Of a stretch of DNA of 64,000 nucleotides, positions 60,801-61,304 are shown piece after piece. This stretch comes from Salipiger abyssi (GTDB taxonomy: Bacteria; Pseudomonadota; Alphaproteobacteria; Rhodobacterales; Rhodobacteraceae), in contig NZ_JAEKIS010000012.1 in assembly GCF_017311415.1 (NCBI RefSeq), positions 62,001 through 126,000 on the forward strand. Reading direction: 5' to 3'. Numbering within the stretch: position 1 is the stretch's first letter; each line of letters starts with the position of its first letter. The position numbers were made by a program, and so were the translations under genes. The notes under the pieces are model-generated. The model was not told the origin of the DNA and made no database searches. It was given only the letters and a program-made list of their open reading frames with translations.

Positions 60801-61304
60801 CAGCGTTCCGGCGATGACGGTGTCGGTCTGGACCGGTTCGGCATTTTCGATGTTGAGCAGCCGGAAAGCGTATTCGCCCTGCGCGTCGCCTTCGCCGTCG
60901 ATGGCGAGCGTGTAGCTGCCGGCGTCGAGCGCGATGATCTCGCCGCCCGAAGCACCGTCACTGTTGCCGAGATCGGTGGGCGCGACGATCTGGCCGCCGA
61001 TCCCCTCCAGGGACCATTGCAGATCGTAGCGTTCGGTCAGCGTGTCGAAGAGGATGCTGCGCTCTTCGGCGAGTTCGAATGTGTAGAAATCCGTCTCGCC
61101 CGGAACCTCGATTTCGCCGGCGACGGGAATAAGGTCCGCCGAGAGCAGCAGCCGGGGCTCGAGCATTTCGACGTGAAGGCCGCGGCTCAGAATGCTTTCG
61201 CCCCGCAATATGCTCTTGGCGTTGCGCGGTCGGCCCCGTCCGCCGCCCGAGCGCCCTTCGGCGTCAAGCAGCCTCCTGGAATGGAGCTCCTCCAATTTTT
61301 TCAT
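21852..61304 (-). CDS. Giant 13150-residue LEPR-type multidomain secreted or surface protein
   Basis: One uninterrupted frame of 13150 codons, with a Shine-Dalgarno-like AGGAGAGGGGGAG before the ATG. No classical Sec signal is present; the N-terminus is basic and carries LEPRLLLSADL (48-58). Order, approximate residues: PPC-like units 60-3475 with LamG domains at 400-560, 1558-1725 and 1995-2161 and a lectin-like domain at 2620-2840; 17 CARDB repeats 3484-5694; IPT-like, large linker and propeller-like parts to 7150; nine Ig-like units 7153-8020; Rhs-like 8215-8490; dockerin-like 8588-8632; hydrophobic segment 9076-9111; propeller-like 9340-9760; alpha/beta hydrolase about 9990-10330; degenerate metzincin-like site 11126-11137; 14 Ig-like repeats 11558-12789; two cohesin-like domains to the C-terminus. 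No RTX nonapeptides. Likely an adhesin or matrix protein; it heads a 46-kb operon with its presumed exporters. Confidence 0.96.
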   Translation of the reverse strand: MKKLEELHSRRLLDAEGRSGGGRGRPRNAKSILRGESILSRGLHVEMLEPRLLLSADLIPVAGEIEVPGETDFYTFELAEERSILFDTLTERYDLQWSLEGIGGQIVAPTDLGNSDGASGGEIIALDAGSYTLAIDGEGDAQGEYAFRLLNIENAEPVQTDTVIAGTLEQDGRETDLFQFDVTAGTELFFDARSQSAGSATWQLVDPDGATVFGPQSFSTFSDVTRFAAPKTGTYTLMLEGRVSNGTDLDYSFMIAQVVDETRGIEIGETVRGVLSQPGQKHALTFSVDTDTAVYLDALTDTPVSYSLTGPRGTVRSDIQLNRADGGNAPGLLELTAGDYTLTVGGGDDDIGTYGFQLLPIDAAQAIDLADPVAGTLGDQGTGIFGTRIDSGADLPSPGKAQQFSLSTPIMEIADDEALTPETLTLELWLRPDAEDWYDFIAGKTTAGALNDGYGFHMTNSGVAFFLNDWFNSSSQVSADLQLGVWSHVAATYDGASIKLYVNGELAAEQAYSGTINHTADPFMIGGNSEGYRFQGAVDELRLWDHARTAEEIAGGYDQVVASAEGLQLSLGFDATAPEGAEDRSGNGFDATTLSGHATEAHLYRFDAEGGEALVLSKLGSGVYFSVYDPDGNRIFAPSTGDGADIELPEIAGRYTVIVEGHIANFGPRDYEFVLVPPSTQTLSLTIGELVEGTLEAIGEADSHSFTLDAATKLYFDSVSSGRSDIEWMLLGPRGIEVDARSFSASDSYNVANAILMLPPGDYRLVVSGRAAATGDYSFRLADIGEATEIGYGDEVTAVLSPGSATQIYRFDAEGGDVISFTDDRRSAYGRLIDPFGREIFANDQFADRGEITLRVAGSYTLMVEGFPYNANSESISHSFVLNHLRTSTVASPSGTKIALGAAVEGNIAQAGEEDSYVFTLDSAATVYFDALGDNTNLPFLSLFGPRGIEIENRPLYRLNGDNAFEAVTFDLPAGTYQIDIAHFGDTTGTYGFRVLDLSENTEIEIGTAVTGTLDPARQTQVFTFEASAGQQLSFSDSSLGGVRYQPVLRVLDPWNREIFGPQGLRNAPALDILQDGTYTLLFEGDPYETVATLPFGFTITEVEHNTETLTLGDTIEGQIGTVHGTDTYVLTLDETTDIVLDGLARSDDGFLDIRGPNGFSRSLHLNGVDGFDTGLNPLLRLAAGQYRFTIRSDDFYNRPTYSLRVLDAAGGSEIALGEAVSGTLEPGTETDIYRFTVEAGQVISFADVANAGGGYNASYRLIDPLGEVIAGPTRLEGSGGRTLDLAGTYTLLIEGRIYENPDNTVTYGFTLLDPQDPDPQALTPGTDIAGEITRAGQQHVYTFELDDDALLYLDSFTNNYAMRLRIEGPEGLDRLYRLRDADSVDFGTGNPAIAAAAGSYTVTVFADGATTGAYDFTLRDLAAGTDIGLGEIVEGTLNPKRETDVFHFDGTAGDSLVLDRLRLSGNNQTVYWRLIDPSGNQEITRSSFQDAGPYTLKRSGTYTLLIEGRIYEGDTGETDYSFILQPAVTRSFDADADAAGAYGGLLNTDGPDGATAQGFTGFEQVQIDDPAVNITGDVSFSLWVKADVPQRTWQPLVYHSDSDDARDRQYTLWLNAAGYLHLTSADSSGQITVNSPAGQIVPETWNHVTGVVDRGNDELRLYVNGTRVATTALRDQDSVEASSPLRLGGGPNSGEAFEGAMGGFTLYDTALSDDDALALFEGDEISAAPVVDLPMTEEAGADTLADASGNDLAGTVVDLTEPLAGLFKGRLEAAGEVHVYSFTLDEAKRLYWDTLGDRSDIRAELLGPGGVSITRELDDTGHSSTGGNYSFEAPAGEYTLTVRANAGVKAAYALRLLDFAEAEPVSTDGTAVEGAIPAGRASAAFAFDVEAGDQILVDLASIENGAGGAGWRLFDPFGQLVYGPSSASDIGATTMQFTGRYTLVLESNRNQQPQQDIAYSFQVHRISTETVPITPGGDNPGGDPMAVESPIGQAVRLRGAEHLVVADDPALDLTGNLTLEGWFRVERLHNTWTPLLSKTGDDGTRTYDLWLHSNGSIYSSTDRDAGGRDSIQTSAGAVQTGDWFHVASVFDRAAGEQRIYLNGALLATEAMATSVAKASDGDLLIGWTREISNSYGLFDGAVDDIRLWSTARSEAQIAESYEAALSGDEADLELYLPLDEVAGDRTTPEASGAGLTASLMHLLPQGVTGIIDTVGKQYDYTFTLDAETRLYLDSLYPSAGLQYELRGPSGLIVSRNLYQADNSGNPVLTLGPGDYTLRIKGDGNTTGAFNFALLDLAAATELTPGTAVSGELRPANRTHAYRFDVAGEAEVFLQNLSEQGRMDWRLIDPFGRVHLYENPGDRTVSLPYDGTWTFLVEGEIAPGSRSAYEIAVFEIADEDPAELTFDIVQTADIDTPGQVRRFAFDVSDPKRMVMDSLVYNSALHWSLTGPQGDVVTDRNFANSDGNRFADNPALLLGEGSYVLSIWGNGALTGAFDFRVIDLDNATEAFFNDETFGNLPSSGLGTRVFRIDGTRHQRFDFDSIERPASNTGWRLLDASGNQVYGFRRMGDESGFVLPDAGSYDLLLEGAVSDGETENGYRFELVSPAYPPAIGDTLEEFGTGSSIGHVLINHGGSAPTEVSQGGGAAVLNLLDVLSANDQSSIAFSATREGRAESYAVSFDYDLTAPASGEPGNGFSLLLLPTGTYGAGGSVDFLGLEPNAPNVFGAVIDMYQDGGDGAVPHLSLHFGSELIEVPFSEIGLGLADLISTPGKLSLSMARASGGATVTVRLTTDGTETTLIEDFFVGGLDLDDRRVAIQARNGTTTVMGMTVDNVAISTAAASSALSAAPGDMLEGELTDGASVDRYRIVLSEPARIVFDAMTDNGDLFWSLDGPVSLGARRFTQTDSYDFTTSPLADLPAGTYTLNVYTGGASVGSYALALRDATAPTLLETGETVEDRLDPGNSTAIYAFDWAGGDTRALLETVAVSGPDSYWKLVAPNGSVISQRNRTEADYETTGLSVAGRYLLLIEGRTGIGEPVDYAVTLREPGTGTTAMTLDTVVSGEIEAPGDRQDFTFTLDNDTQILLDTLTNSNRLTLTLDGPQGQIYTRDLNAVDSTYRSDAAVLSLPAGSYTVRIDGKDLDTGAFSFAVRTLASAEELTLSEQTDLTFDPGNSTQIFMFDGEAGDSFYLDFLEGTLQGRWKIVDSFGQLVGSTTNLRSDITTLSVSIAGTHYLIIEGIVTQSEEQTHSFRLVPLTGSATALEFDTTVEGSVDLPGQTASYTFSLSEAKRILVDVQTPYNGNFQWSLSGPRGKVAERRFTNSDAANNPGSAPLFDLIPGDYTLTVTPLNGATGDYSFSVLDLAEAAPLTLGTAVSDQLAPGSETRAYSFDASEGDRLFFDFGSNVDFNSWWRLIDPFGNQVFSDYARDVDTRTMPHTGRYILLLEGNLGAPDSRDFSFNVFANPLREPVSLTLEDVPAADLVPSDFVVTTEDPLESGGTMPLQWTLTNTGDLPVTGDFTSRITIRRAEDGAILSDLVVPYDAGESGSIAAGDAITRTANLQLPAGSQAVGAITVTLRVDVNNNVEELNDAGDAEVNNDVSLETEIVLAASPDLVARDVTVTPASGWEAGDTVTLGYTLANDGGKAASGVWTERLIVTNRNTNRVVLSQDLRTTDEEPLAADGTRDRSFEFGWPDGLDGTGLYDFRLVLDALGELPEANDEDTGESNNESVTQIASGPDLVVSEITVDETEPAAGGTLTVNWTVANEGAAATPGDWYDRVQIRNLTTGQILHDVAVATEGLRIASGEDATRSMAFDLPHGAAGVGELRVTVWTNRDSSFRTTLHEARDGLSVSQAENNNDARLDVTSISRPYADLVATITGVPAEPRGGESGTISWKVVNEGAVATEAAAWVDRVYVSQDAVFDETDTLVTTVTHTGALDIDGEYTVSTDVTLPIGIEGDVHILVVTDADAAVLEPDSRGNNTDHRQVTLSSPYSDLGVQALVSPDGSYLANEEIDVAWRVANFGPNPIGATAGGWVDRVYLSADESIDGSDFLLGEFFRDSALAVDASYSRSASFLLPPGYVGDFHIIVETNADGMVYERGETGNNIRVSAKTFGLAAAPSADLRVTSVDGPTSLVPGETVEVTYVVRNDGEATARAPWTDSLYLTGPGLGSGQRLVQTERPFDLASGESYEVTVDVTVPDVGEGEYRFELRADSAGEVFEGGREDNNSGEGAALSLRHPNLVIGTVTLDETSPQSGDTLRVSWEVENTGTGPARLDWSDGIWLSRDSEIDPQDIFLGDYAQTAPLADGDTAAAFADVALPISVSGAWFILVGADRENTVSEPGHEDDNTGATALNVALAPYADLEVTSVSAPNLTVDDPGFVTVDWTVRNTGTGRGITDSWTDRIVISTDDEIGNSDDIELARFEHTGGLDKDGEYSRSESFYLPAALNGRFTLYVITDSEEGVFENGQEADNRLALEGFFDVAPIPYADLVMQEVTAPETANSGDSVRLSWRVKNEGIGLTQTSNWTDLVYIADNPDGTDRELVGRFEHLGFLAPDAEYSREALVRLPDGWGGPAYFFVDVPGGTNTNRFAAPYEFVYTDEKNNGVSNAVEVTLTPPPNLVVTAITAPETAPEGSPIDVTWTVRNAGTGTAEGPWTDRLVLRKSDGSGNDITIGSYSYDGPLQANTTYTRREQIILPTETNDRYDLIVITDFGNDVYEHNDEDDNESAADTQILVSRLPRPDLQISGFQTSDSFTAGGTGSVRWTVINQGPVATDVPNWTDSVYLSLDDKISFDDIRLGSFSNEAALDTGEEYLSQEAFFQIPMRFRGDVYLLVNTDSGDAVEEWPNDGNNLGVQKIYVEPIPFADLVVHDVVAPTQAFEGNQVTLTYTVTNRGAGATNLGAWAEQIWLTVDKNRPHPGQGDILLDTLQYSEGVLDVGDGYDRTVTVQLPDSVRSGNYYLTPWVDPYGTLLEDTLAVNVNEDDPTELNSNNYKAGGGEVIGQPPVFSIIGDPPDLTRPDLNIAIDAVTPEAISGVEGENAFSVTYTLGNTGDKEARGGSVQLVLTTSPSLSAPGQESWNLGRFDLDTIGIGGSVTVTQDFLLPPGVDAAYIHAIAGQPGDSNPDDNAAVATTRIESQEPNLRVVEIVPPEEAFSGEKVEFTYTVLNDSEDAIWDGTQYWRDEVWISADPTFIRNRATQLKTLTISNAAGLAGGESYSRTVEGTLPPGIDGPYYVYVFTNTGIELEEHRRPWPIEGGNISSGGSLYRRNAFEHPEGAMLQGTFDVTYREPDLQVTALDIPDDLHAGQTIDISFEVTNVGNRATRETSWTDRVYLSLDSSLDVGDFLLRREEGTREVRAANLHVGALDPGESYTSTVTVTLPFEIEGDFHILAVADADLSDSSRSHSTISDRLPGLNGSSTGVVREFQGEGNNTTFEAVEIGPYVAPDLVVTQMDASERAVRGQDFTVSYTVTNQGGPIPFQQAGWDDLVYLSRDALLDIRSDRFIGTIRHGETLGAGESYDVERTFTVPTDMPTEAYYVFVVTDPSRSGNRGTVYEVDDANNDARSDVPMVIELPPPTDLEVTDITLPSSARAGEPITISWTVTNQSDDVIAEGAWSDTAFLSTDGTWDLKDRPIGRVQSAGPLNPGESRTVTLETTMPAATPGGYRVIVRTDIFNQIHEGVNEANNTTVSPDTIETTVDELLIGTPTTVSVENGGEKLYRITVPPEETLRVTVFSSEENALNEIFLRHDALPSANAFDATYDGPLSSDLMALVPSTEPGTYYVSLRNFSGPEGGTDLTVLAELLPLVITDVDTDRGGDSSFVTTRITGAQFAENATVKLVRPNIAEFAPVNYRIVNSSEIIATFDLTDAPHGLYDVIVTNPSGAQALAPYRFLVERGIEGDVTIGIGGSRVVLPGETETYSVALQNLQNLDAPYTYFEVGVPELNFNPYVYGLPFLDFFTNVRGEPDGAAGSDNEDVFWAGLESIVNKDGQLATRGYLYDLPADGFAGFTFNVAAYPGLQALHDEAFDAFRARMSTVLPELDGILEEGGEGAIGEWYDAVVEKATEASPALGAAMAAFPFEDLYNQNVAKPGECEIPFIPFRFHIYATATSMTRDEFVAHQTAIALELRENILAADDAAAPLVAIVADPDLWIDFYLAGLEQAGILRDEADIPPIREQQEILSLMATLASGILFGPAGQEIRSDGDILGFFEQLRTLYGHEEGMMAEIEYWDERQSDCYIGEIPVPALPEFADYDLGLSNETHFEAVRIYVPWVPFEERGAALPVDFMNQSPATVDGDEFEALDFSDYFADPANTGALASINGPQTLETEGWLPGSEDLPFTVKFENDPASSTYANQIEVVTQLDDDLDPRSFRLGDIRIGEITIDVPDDRWFYQDEIDFSDTLGFVVRISAGIDLFQDPATARWVIQAIDPLTGEKIQSTTKGLLPPNTEGGKGAGFVGYTVKPADDIDTGSRITSSARVLFDTAAPEDTGELVQVVDGRAPETTIGATRIEGTDSYDIEWDSVDDPGASGVRHVTIYVAEDGGDFRIWQRRLEQPSGTMIFEGEAGKSYEFLALATDIAGNREEPSDGSAVTADGQPVNLGGTETVDETTAPNFGRAPAPKDTPSTNDLFVKASENVPAADPLVDLPEFDSVLNPFLGNAFATGFQSSQTGIAPMAILETSTGDVLISGGLNRGELFRFDAQGGTADGTTRLIQLDDPIFNLAEDADGAIWATTGGGALLKLDPETGGVVARYGDGLTMGLAIEESTGLIYVGANSGILTFNPVSETFKQWSRDEGLRIGSIAFDDQGTLWAVTWPDRSQVVKFTERQRAEIVLEFDSQIDSLAFGREGTALEDLLFISANTGAVSDTGEAAEGAALTMVDLETLQRIEIAKGGTRGDVVATTSDGRVLISQSNQVDVVSPAYAPMVVATNPPSEAVVPLPLSVLTVRFDQDMFAGDATSTASVANPENYTITGADGGEITPNTIIYDAANRVVLIKVSNLGADDYTLTVSGDVTSTQGLRMGADYVTGFTGIQDLTAQIEVEFGATRYNRALGTVSYDVTVTNTGDGDIVLPVLLLLDPQRGYSGVPGDADGQTDQGVWLLDLSASLPEDGRLAAGASTTGQTVAIATPDRQRVQFSAGIAASTGPNKAPVLTATPPETATVGEAFAFTVTAEDPDGDSLIYNLMNGPAGMEIDAATGALTWTPDETANSEEPVTVQVFDARGAVTVLRFVLSVEGGNAAPEFLSVPAEVRASEGELVEFEVVAADVDGDEVVIWVDNLPEGAVYDAERRALSWQVGYEHAGTYTLTVRASDGLREIATNVTLLIAEAARPVTLRTPGRLTASEGDRIRFNLQAEAEPGAPLSFGVVNGSLPFGATLNAATGEFEWTPGYTQADTYEVTFAVSDGTGVAVQTMEIEVTPDNGAPVFDNFDGLQIFEGQRFALRAFAKDPDNPFYEPGYRDGEGTFHELGDLSKTVQIEVVGELPDGASFDAETWELLWTPGADQAGTYEITFRATDDGAETGEPLSVEETVEIKVRDLNLPPVLSELANLSLARDEVREIPVSATDPDGDPIQLTLMNEQPGLPLPDFITFTDNGDGTGVIRIAPGVGDRGEHAVTMVAYDDGGDQGTRRGALHTFVIDVQSDNEPPQFAYQSDIVAVAGEELSLELNASDLDQDALTFALDGLPDGALLTMDPLIYGRAVLTWTPTAAQIGSYTAEVAATDTGAEGLTDPATTTLAFGLTVRAANTAPILDPIGLIEGVENDPISVTFGASDPDGDALTYSAANLPSGAVFDRATGKLDWTPSPVQAGTFTVNVTVSDGHSASSEDVTIQIAQSNRDPVFVPMTTQLGRDRAEMRFTVVADDPDGDDLKLSVVSGLPDGAAFSEERGEFVWNPQYDQTGTYTVIFGAQDTSGAEARYAVDIIVADVNRAPEMQVSDRSFLIGEEKSFTLEASDPDGNDLTFSALELPDGAELDAETGVVTWTPGPGQEGDYYVTFIAGDGRDQSRQTIVMRATLEPELPVVRIELTPSFAAVPGQQVLVQIVADSLSDITGISLWADGNELTLDDFGRTLLTPTQAGKIELQGFAQDADGNIGTQTLDLKVRDPEDRAAPVIFMGDGLNLYQLDGVVEIGGLVEDSNLDFWKLELRSADGQTLIRELASGEEATGGLLAELDTRTLLNGFYSLRLTAADIGNRYSVRNVDIEVNGSEKIGRYLAAETDLTVDLGGVPFELTRRYDSLSGTDRDFGSWSAGFDLDIALSAEKTGREAYGIYSALADDSRLYLTAPTGERLGFTFQPVEETVGARSFYRAAWVADGESGWTLSSANMLLRKSGGHYFTADDGLPYNPTDPFIGSAQPFELTAPDGTKYAVNSEGRVQEIRIGEERLFVGSSGVTAANGAVLSFLRDDAGRIVRVTTPDGKATVYSYDSEGRLTRYRSLEDGSGGKFGYEGDDLVVSAGAAGGGKVIVYDGAGGITEHDVTDDLGGITQFTGRSVAGDATAGKQFYTLTIRESDLVSGAGGNGPIVRVATSGEDTQLEIDGALLLGTHRNGGQTVALYRFAKAGLYTLGIEGSGAFDLVVGAAGDLNGDGAVNGTDSDLLRDGAAGSDITGDGVVDVQDRQVLNVNFGIRGNAAPEVAETLPEIFTHEDLPVLVRLDEIAKDLEGDPVFFRIVSTEHVGARFTPDGEFLRIIPDDNFTGAASITVSADDGYASTPDITLDITVSDAALTELTLLQRAFYFQEAGQVTELVVVGQFEDEADVILPFDYVSVSSADPDIVKISDNGLLTALTEGDTYIRADRGSLSAATAVAVGIAEDPNGSVAQIFGIDAYPDSVTIVPEGGRRQIVTELGTLGTDYVTGAEDGVVYVPGNSDIITVTDGGMIEAVGEGQTTVTVIYRGAEEVLTVTVAPPVEGASVEMGTEGGAMRTPDGIEIAIGAGQLSGDATITAEAKTEAELDLDVPPDFDFVSGGVIDIQGGELNGPMQLATKVSGDVAQAGDEVLFFVLDDFSEQTDGEYGQIWRLVDSGTVDENGMARTASPPFPGLSERASYLVAKANQPLMDASLYLPTLARASVAVIPAMAIGLATGGLAGAVVGLGLVAGISYMAFKMTPAKQRIDVYQDFLEGKTWSKYEADADPQGVTGRLNISAKVPSTPLTAAPGEAPRITSVDPHLTPGGNVLLTVKGDNLFYGTDSGNAANFGSSLANTRLKIKIGGYVRYIQGSEFTPLEINLDTGSGSFNVALPNDILVSRAEYTFERPKPNGAAGNVDGWSASTEAIPSQSFTVKNERGYGVVGGSQYEGSVNQTILQVFDVLPAGINNETSEPEGGGVPEQSEVVTNIKLMDGTQPITGWPTDVVLSKDLSAAYVATYQGIAIVDMLSLRQFDAFPELEGTNIIKIPGRAVQQLTLSAKGDYLYAAGNGTIHVIDLRPQSPDYLKQRQINLPIPDQARERANGKINDIALDADGRKLYVAVPFAGMFGDGGWARSRGDDGKIYVINVDPADAERALNGESTTYLSVIGELNGHADPYDIEPTSDAKKLTFVSRGEQRQGMYFINVRDDTAEGYDAWVEPLPAIPDQAQPNRFPLELNRGDIGVRYNGFVLPFPPILIDDYLPLSGQRYDLDIRNPVAVKVTPDMSYAFVADYDLSRYLLFSDPVLAYEIERRHELGNNIGLIRNPFSMDKTAWEELNVARGVSYKYGTRGLVGSTSPIPDQYLSELAMRPDGSQVFANFRNSGALVTLNTDGIILASDLAISGANGTELGRNRTLPIDLERGLFGIGDAKIRTDVNGTKLYGDSLDIVFWGRGLDVQSEVGLELIAPQGEITANGPDADKLRFEVHLDPAKIGVPQFEMDLYVSTQAAGDGLFPGDPFRERSWLGNDDPTQSADYHRYRLINTADTEGKWAFKSGKYYVLKGDGTIDESKTRDLTDEDVEGDPKHAVVIEAAPGFGNALTGGQSYYWGVEVKNTGGSLTGSRRFTTSAVMPKQTPFSTVNVLTHGFQIEGLLPDYANTPLNEDTLAAWLNSAEILNKASGGGAILVYNRQTGKWHEYDPAEAEGARISDDAVEPGSLKRKEAVTLVLDWYRESNISDSGFSEAAADAFFASLVQLDLDTNGDIFKSPLHFIGHSRGTSVNSEIIQRLGVRFPESEGKNIDIHMTTLDPHDFKQDSLKVELQKIVESWITAFKFGATLTSFANPALGASMLRVINGVETGTQLLFKLAGYVGLQAASIPWDDFNDPNVQVWSNVDFADNYFQTTAPTGDSNFNKLTGLKFFPVTTPNGTAVPTANDGKDKQPTKHGMGVPDIELDFTKAKVPGFTEADALATPHSRITNWYLGTADVNSGFVGGVAIPRTMGDEGLAINSTGDEGLFGQLGNMFDDGFTKQPYYGVDPVAFEKGWTAVKTHFKKYFENANVNPGTEKTNSTRTEAIGTGFYFSTVAGNPDIRPPAADRKRTQLDFDNTEVSRPAFEDGKKAVYEPVPTVFNGDFSHGTRHAMTNYVKWILGSGFSSIVGGSWDDFKKAYKEAGDANVSGVKKFGAKTSAVNALLPQLPPELGRFPLHYDLPGWSMHGGIEGTGTDSDNRAQFPDGVDEGTSYTFDLFSRATAESWGLAGPVDITGLFLMNMNFGAEALDVIGRVIKPLLEKKLKEFADKFTNDNYTGEYTDTEKKDLIRKDYAASVGGEVVPDGDGFKIVKDGETLLGNDALSRNVDATLKFVIDDSTAMRVLAQVFDFLVSAAASDPVVSDTLKSWAGDKFALNGGVPSLVKILDTPIDRTNDDTIAASKAARAKAFTDFASWAGKNLLSFFTHKFKWDLNPDYALIFGGSKSLKELIRTFLPETQFTIGGNTMSLPDVFDSAIDAIGQIDSITHNRMHIPSDMETIQFEAFLPLNPNDDVTAEVIFTTMDGKAHHAKALVTNDNGVTERKDKYFFKPGFFSTQTARFEIPKDVKGQVANVTITNTGLERAPAESFTEQFAEFLSTFSFGAALSDAASVVMVIDDVKLTKTASNQTASSVGDGAVAITVAEAQALAEVAEGIWIDSALIPDAEGKLSDLVIQISDLEGAALALADGNTITIDADAAGHGWFLDATPLDQAEFTATDLPHLFAAETGSGAEGRIDLLTVLMHEMGNIVGVPDHVDPGSTYLMSPIIDTGMRRLPSGPDVGDWSALIEEANDIAGADGIQRGAPTTSGTAAAAAVTAAPLTVDTDQAFTNGGFDDGLTGWTTTGNVQVTGGKARLDEASGVMSGLAQGFQLPDGITGLRFTLSDITLGQPDDGPPDAFEVALFDGETGAALLPSIADLAGTDAVLNLQADGTLYQSAAVGVARGQDGTMVVTIDLTGLAERPESLAIAFDLIGLGAADAAVSVDAVTLLGLAPNDAPLARGETAATQEDTPVEIDLLANDSDPEGDPLIVQVESGLGAATLLPVAGGLFRYTPEPNASGQQTITYRLFDGVNRSDAVTLTIEIAPVNDAPALDAIPDARVPQNQAARVQVEASDPDNARTELTLTLDAAPDGASIDSATGLITWTPTAVSTETFTVRATDPDGAFVTRSFTLSVMAAPVLTATDVRVLEGEALAHSVSATDPDGDDAAITYALVSAPAWLEIDAATGAITGDSSDHAGRYTVTVQATDEDGVSTQAAFVLAVNAAPVISAASLVLVEGDPLSATPLTTDADSPEDELSFAKLSGPDWITVDPDTGLVTGDSTGNVGAVEVTLRVTDAEGLSDETSFTVTVRARPTLAAEDVTLIQGDTLSHAVAATDADTPADQLTFAKVAGPDWIAVDPETGTLSGDSSGQAGPAEVTVSVTDADGLSASVTLTVDVNAPPSFTIADTTVVEGNALSITPRVTDPDNPAGSQRFATISGPDWITVDAETGAVTGDSGGQVGSHEVRVRITDPDGLSSEAGFTVTVLARPVLTVADITVVAGETVSMQPAVADSDSPAAELSFAKLAGPDWIVVDPETGAVTGDSSGQAGVAQVTLRVTDADGLSDEAQFTVDVNTPPVLVLSDIAVIEGTGIDITPEVSDVDDPNGARRFEIAGGPDWLTMDAETGQITGDSTGHTGQSTVTVRVTDADALSTEVSFVLTVRGRPEISATDVTLVQGQTLSHAVTATDADTPTDALRFAKLAGPDWITVDPATGTVSGDSSGQAGAALVTVQVTDADGLSAEVSFSVDVNAPPSFSVADTTLVEGGELRLEPNVADPDNPDGPASFEKLFGPGWISVDPVTGTITGDSAGHPGAFEVRLRTTDSDGLTTETSFTVTVLAVPQISVADTTIVAGSPLRIAPAVSDADSPLAELSFAKLAGPDWVVIDAATGEITGDSTGQAGRASVTLRVTDAEGLSAETSFTLDVNTPPVLTAPDITVVDGVAVDSTLAVTDADDPAGMRRFELVDGPDWLAIDPQTGRLTGDSKNRTGIALVTVRVTDEDDLSAEESFSLVVLGTPRITAADATLTEGETLRHPISATDADTPAEELRFVKLAGPDWVTVDPATGTLGGDSTGRSGVYEVRLQVADSDGLTDSATLVLTVRAAPVLSGDDVTLIEGAALDLQLVGRDSDTAGSDLRYTLVSGPDWIAVDSETGRVTGDSDGQAGTHQARFRVTDPDGLSGEVTLTIDVNAVPVLTGSDVTLIRGEALSHPVAVADADSPLSALTFRILAGPDWISIDPATGTISGDTTGQAGEALVRISVTDADGLVAETDFIVDVNAPPEADNLSFDLVAGQPVFSMMSVRDDDGPLEALSYRLIDGPDWLSIDPNTGLLVADTTGHAGETAATVRVTDGDGLSADAQIDINVSAPRPTGPGRVVYNQVRLSRVTPPSAPVPPSRISTAPWEGRLVQPIVTSDRNVSGISGGNGAHMVPVLFESSGGITQMVVEITHRPDAIWMLDALSGVCLPYGVTIYSRVTGEDYEPRMLVTVTSEQPLPEGVLDLFRLRILLGGNPMQADLSIRAIEINGQPVEDAPEAPSPADGTPLLIDVEDVHFEQAAQLPEAFDVTVSGFGASGPGEKLIDPEAVLGGFLALRFSGLTGAERVTMTLGYDGLAPDPEAALALLDGASVAVEDRPEAGEIAVTVSDLPALFAEMAALACIAFTRPPQGRRTGTVRLKGLQVDGADLPVEEELSDWTGAPAAPYSIAAAAPGRLSVPMVQAPVRAPDK
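22938..26633 (-). repeat. Second Ig-like array: 14 tandem units of exactly 88 residues
   Basis: Residues 11558-12789 divide into 14 units of 88 residues (264 bp), each with GPDWITVDPxTG, TGDSSGQAG and VTDADGLS elements. Units 3-6 and 7-10 match each other in order (unit 3 to 7 to 11, 4 to 8, 5 to 9, 6 to 10), showing a higher-order unit of four (352 residues, 1056 bp). Confidence 0.9.
27770..28160 (-). other. Metzincin-like module with a degenerate zinc site
   Basis: GNTITIDADAAGHGWFLD and DLLTVLMHEMGNIVGVPDH, followed by TYLMSP, resemble a secreted metzincin core with its Met-turn. The canonical HExxHxxGxxH is altered to H11126-E11127-x-x-N11130-x-x-G11133-x-x-D11136, so the second His ligand is Asn and the third is Asp. 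It is likely inactive. Confidence 0.6.
30310..31340 (-). other. Embedded alpha/beta-hydrolase (lipase-like) domain
   Basis: VNVLTHGF (His-Gly at 9999-10000) resembles a lipase oxyanion-loop strand. FIGHSRGTS contains GxSxG with Ser10129. TLDPHD (Asp10162) and PHSRITNWYLGT (His10328) supply plausible acid and base. All three triad residues are thus present in the expected order, although the function is unproven. Confidence 0.65.
33970..34080 (-). other. Hydrophobic Gly/Ala-rich segment inside the giant protein
   Basis: Residues 9076-9111 are almost wholly apolar (VAVIPAMAIGLATGGLAGAV and on to GLVAGISYMAF). The stretch is long enough for a membrane helix or hairpin, is followed by basic residues (KMTPAK), and is unlike the acidic beta-repeat sequence around it. 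Confidence 0.6.
35400..36660 (-). other. Rhs/YD-like segment followed by a dockerin-like calcium module
   Basis: Residues 8215-8490 hold TDLTVDLGGVPFELTRRYDS, typical of the start of Rhs-type shells, and later YSYDSEGRLTRYRS and GDDLV YD-like turns; only a few YD units are present. Residues 8588-8632 hold two EF-hand-like loops, GDLNGDGAVNGTDSDLL and DITGDGVVDVQDRQVL, the duplicated pattern of a type I dockerin. Confidence 0.6.
37244..39848 (-). repeat. First Ig-like (He_PIG/cadherin-like) array, nine units
   Basis: Nine units between residues 7153 and 8020 begin with NxAP or NxPP and carry ATDPDGD, LPxGAxxD, TGxxxWTP and GTYTxxxxxxD elements. Such DPDGD-containing units usually bind calcium between domains. 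Confidence 0.75.
44223..50855 (-). repeat. Array of 17 CARDB-type repeats
   Basis: Seventeen units, averaging about 130 residues, each open with a PDLVV- or ADLVV-like strand followed by VxWTVxNxG and close with an NN or DN turn after a VYEPGExNN-like segment (residues 3484-5694). CARDB is a cell-adhesion-related Ig-like fold. Spacing is regular, which fits a rod-like stalk. Confidence 0.8.
50880..61127 (-). repeat. Array of about 24 PPC-like units in alternating A/B pairs, with LamG and lectin-like inserts
   Basis: Type A units run G-x-V-x-G-x-I with FTLD, LYFD and WSLxGPRG. Type B units run VSGxLxPG with YRFD, AGD and WRLIDPFGxxVF. They alternate A-B through residues 60-3475, so the true period is a pair of about 220-250 residues. 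LamG-type inserts (residues about 400-560, 1558-1725, 1995-2161) and a lectin-like insert (2620-2840) fall between pairs. Confidence 0.75.
61131..61163 (-). other. LEPR leader motif of the giant protein
   Basis: Residues 48-58 read LEPRLLLSADL. This LEPR-x-LL-SAD element is known to recur near the N-terminus of very large repetitive bacterial proteins (the LEPR-XLL family). It is preceded by a basic, Gly/Arg-rich 46-residue stretch and followed at once by the first PPC-like unit. It probably serves as an export or processing tag; that role is inferred. Confidence 0.75.
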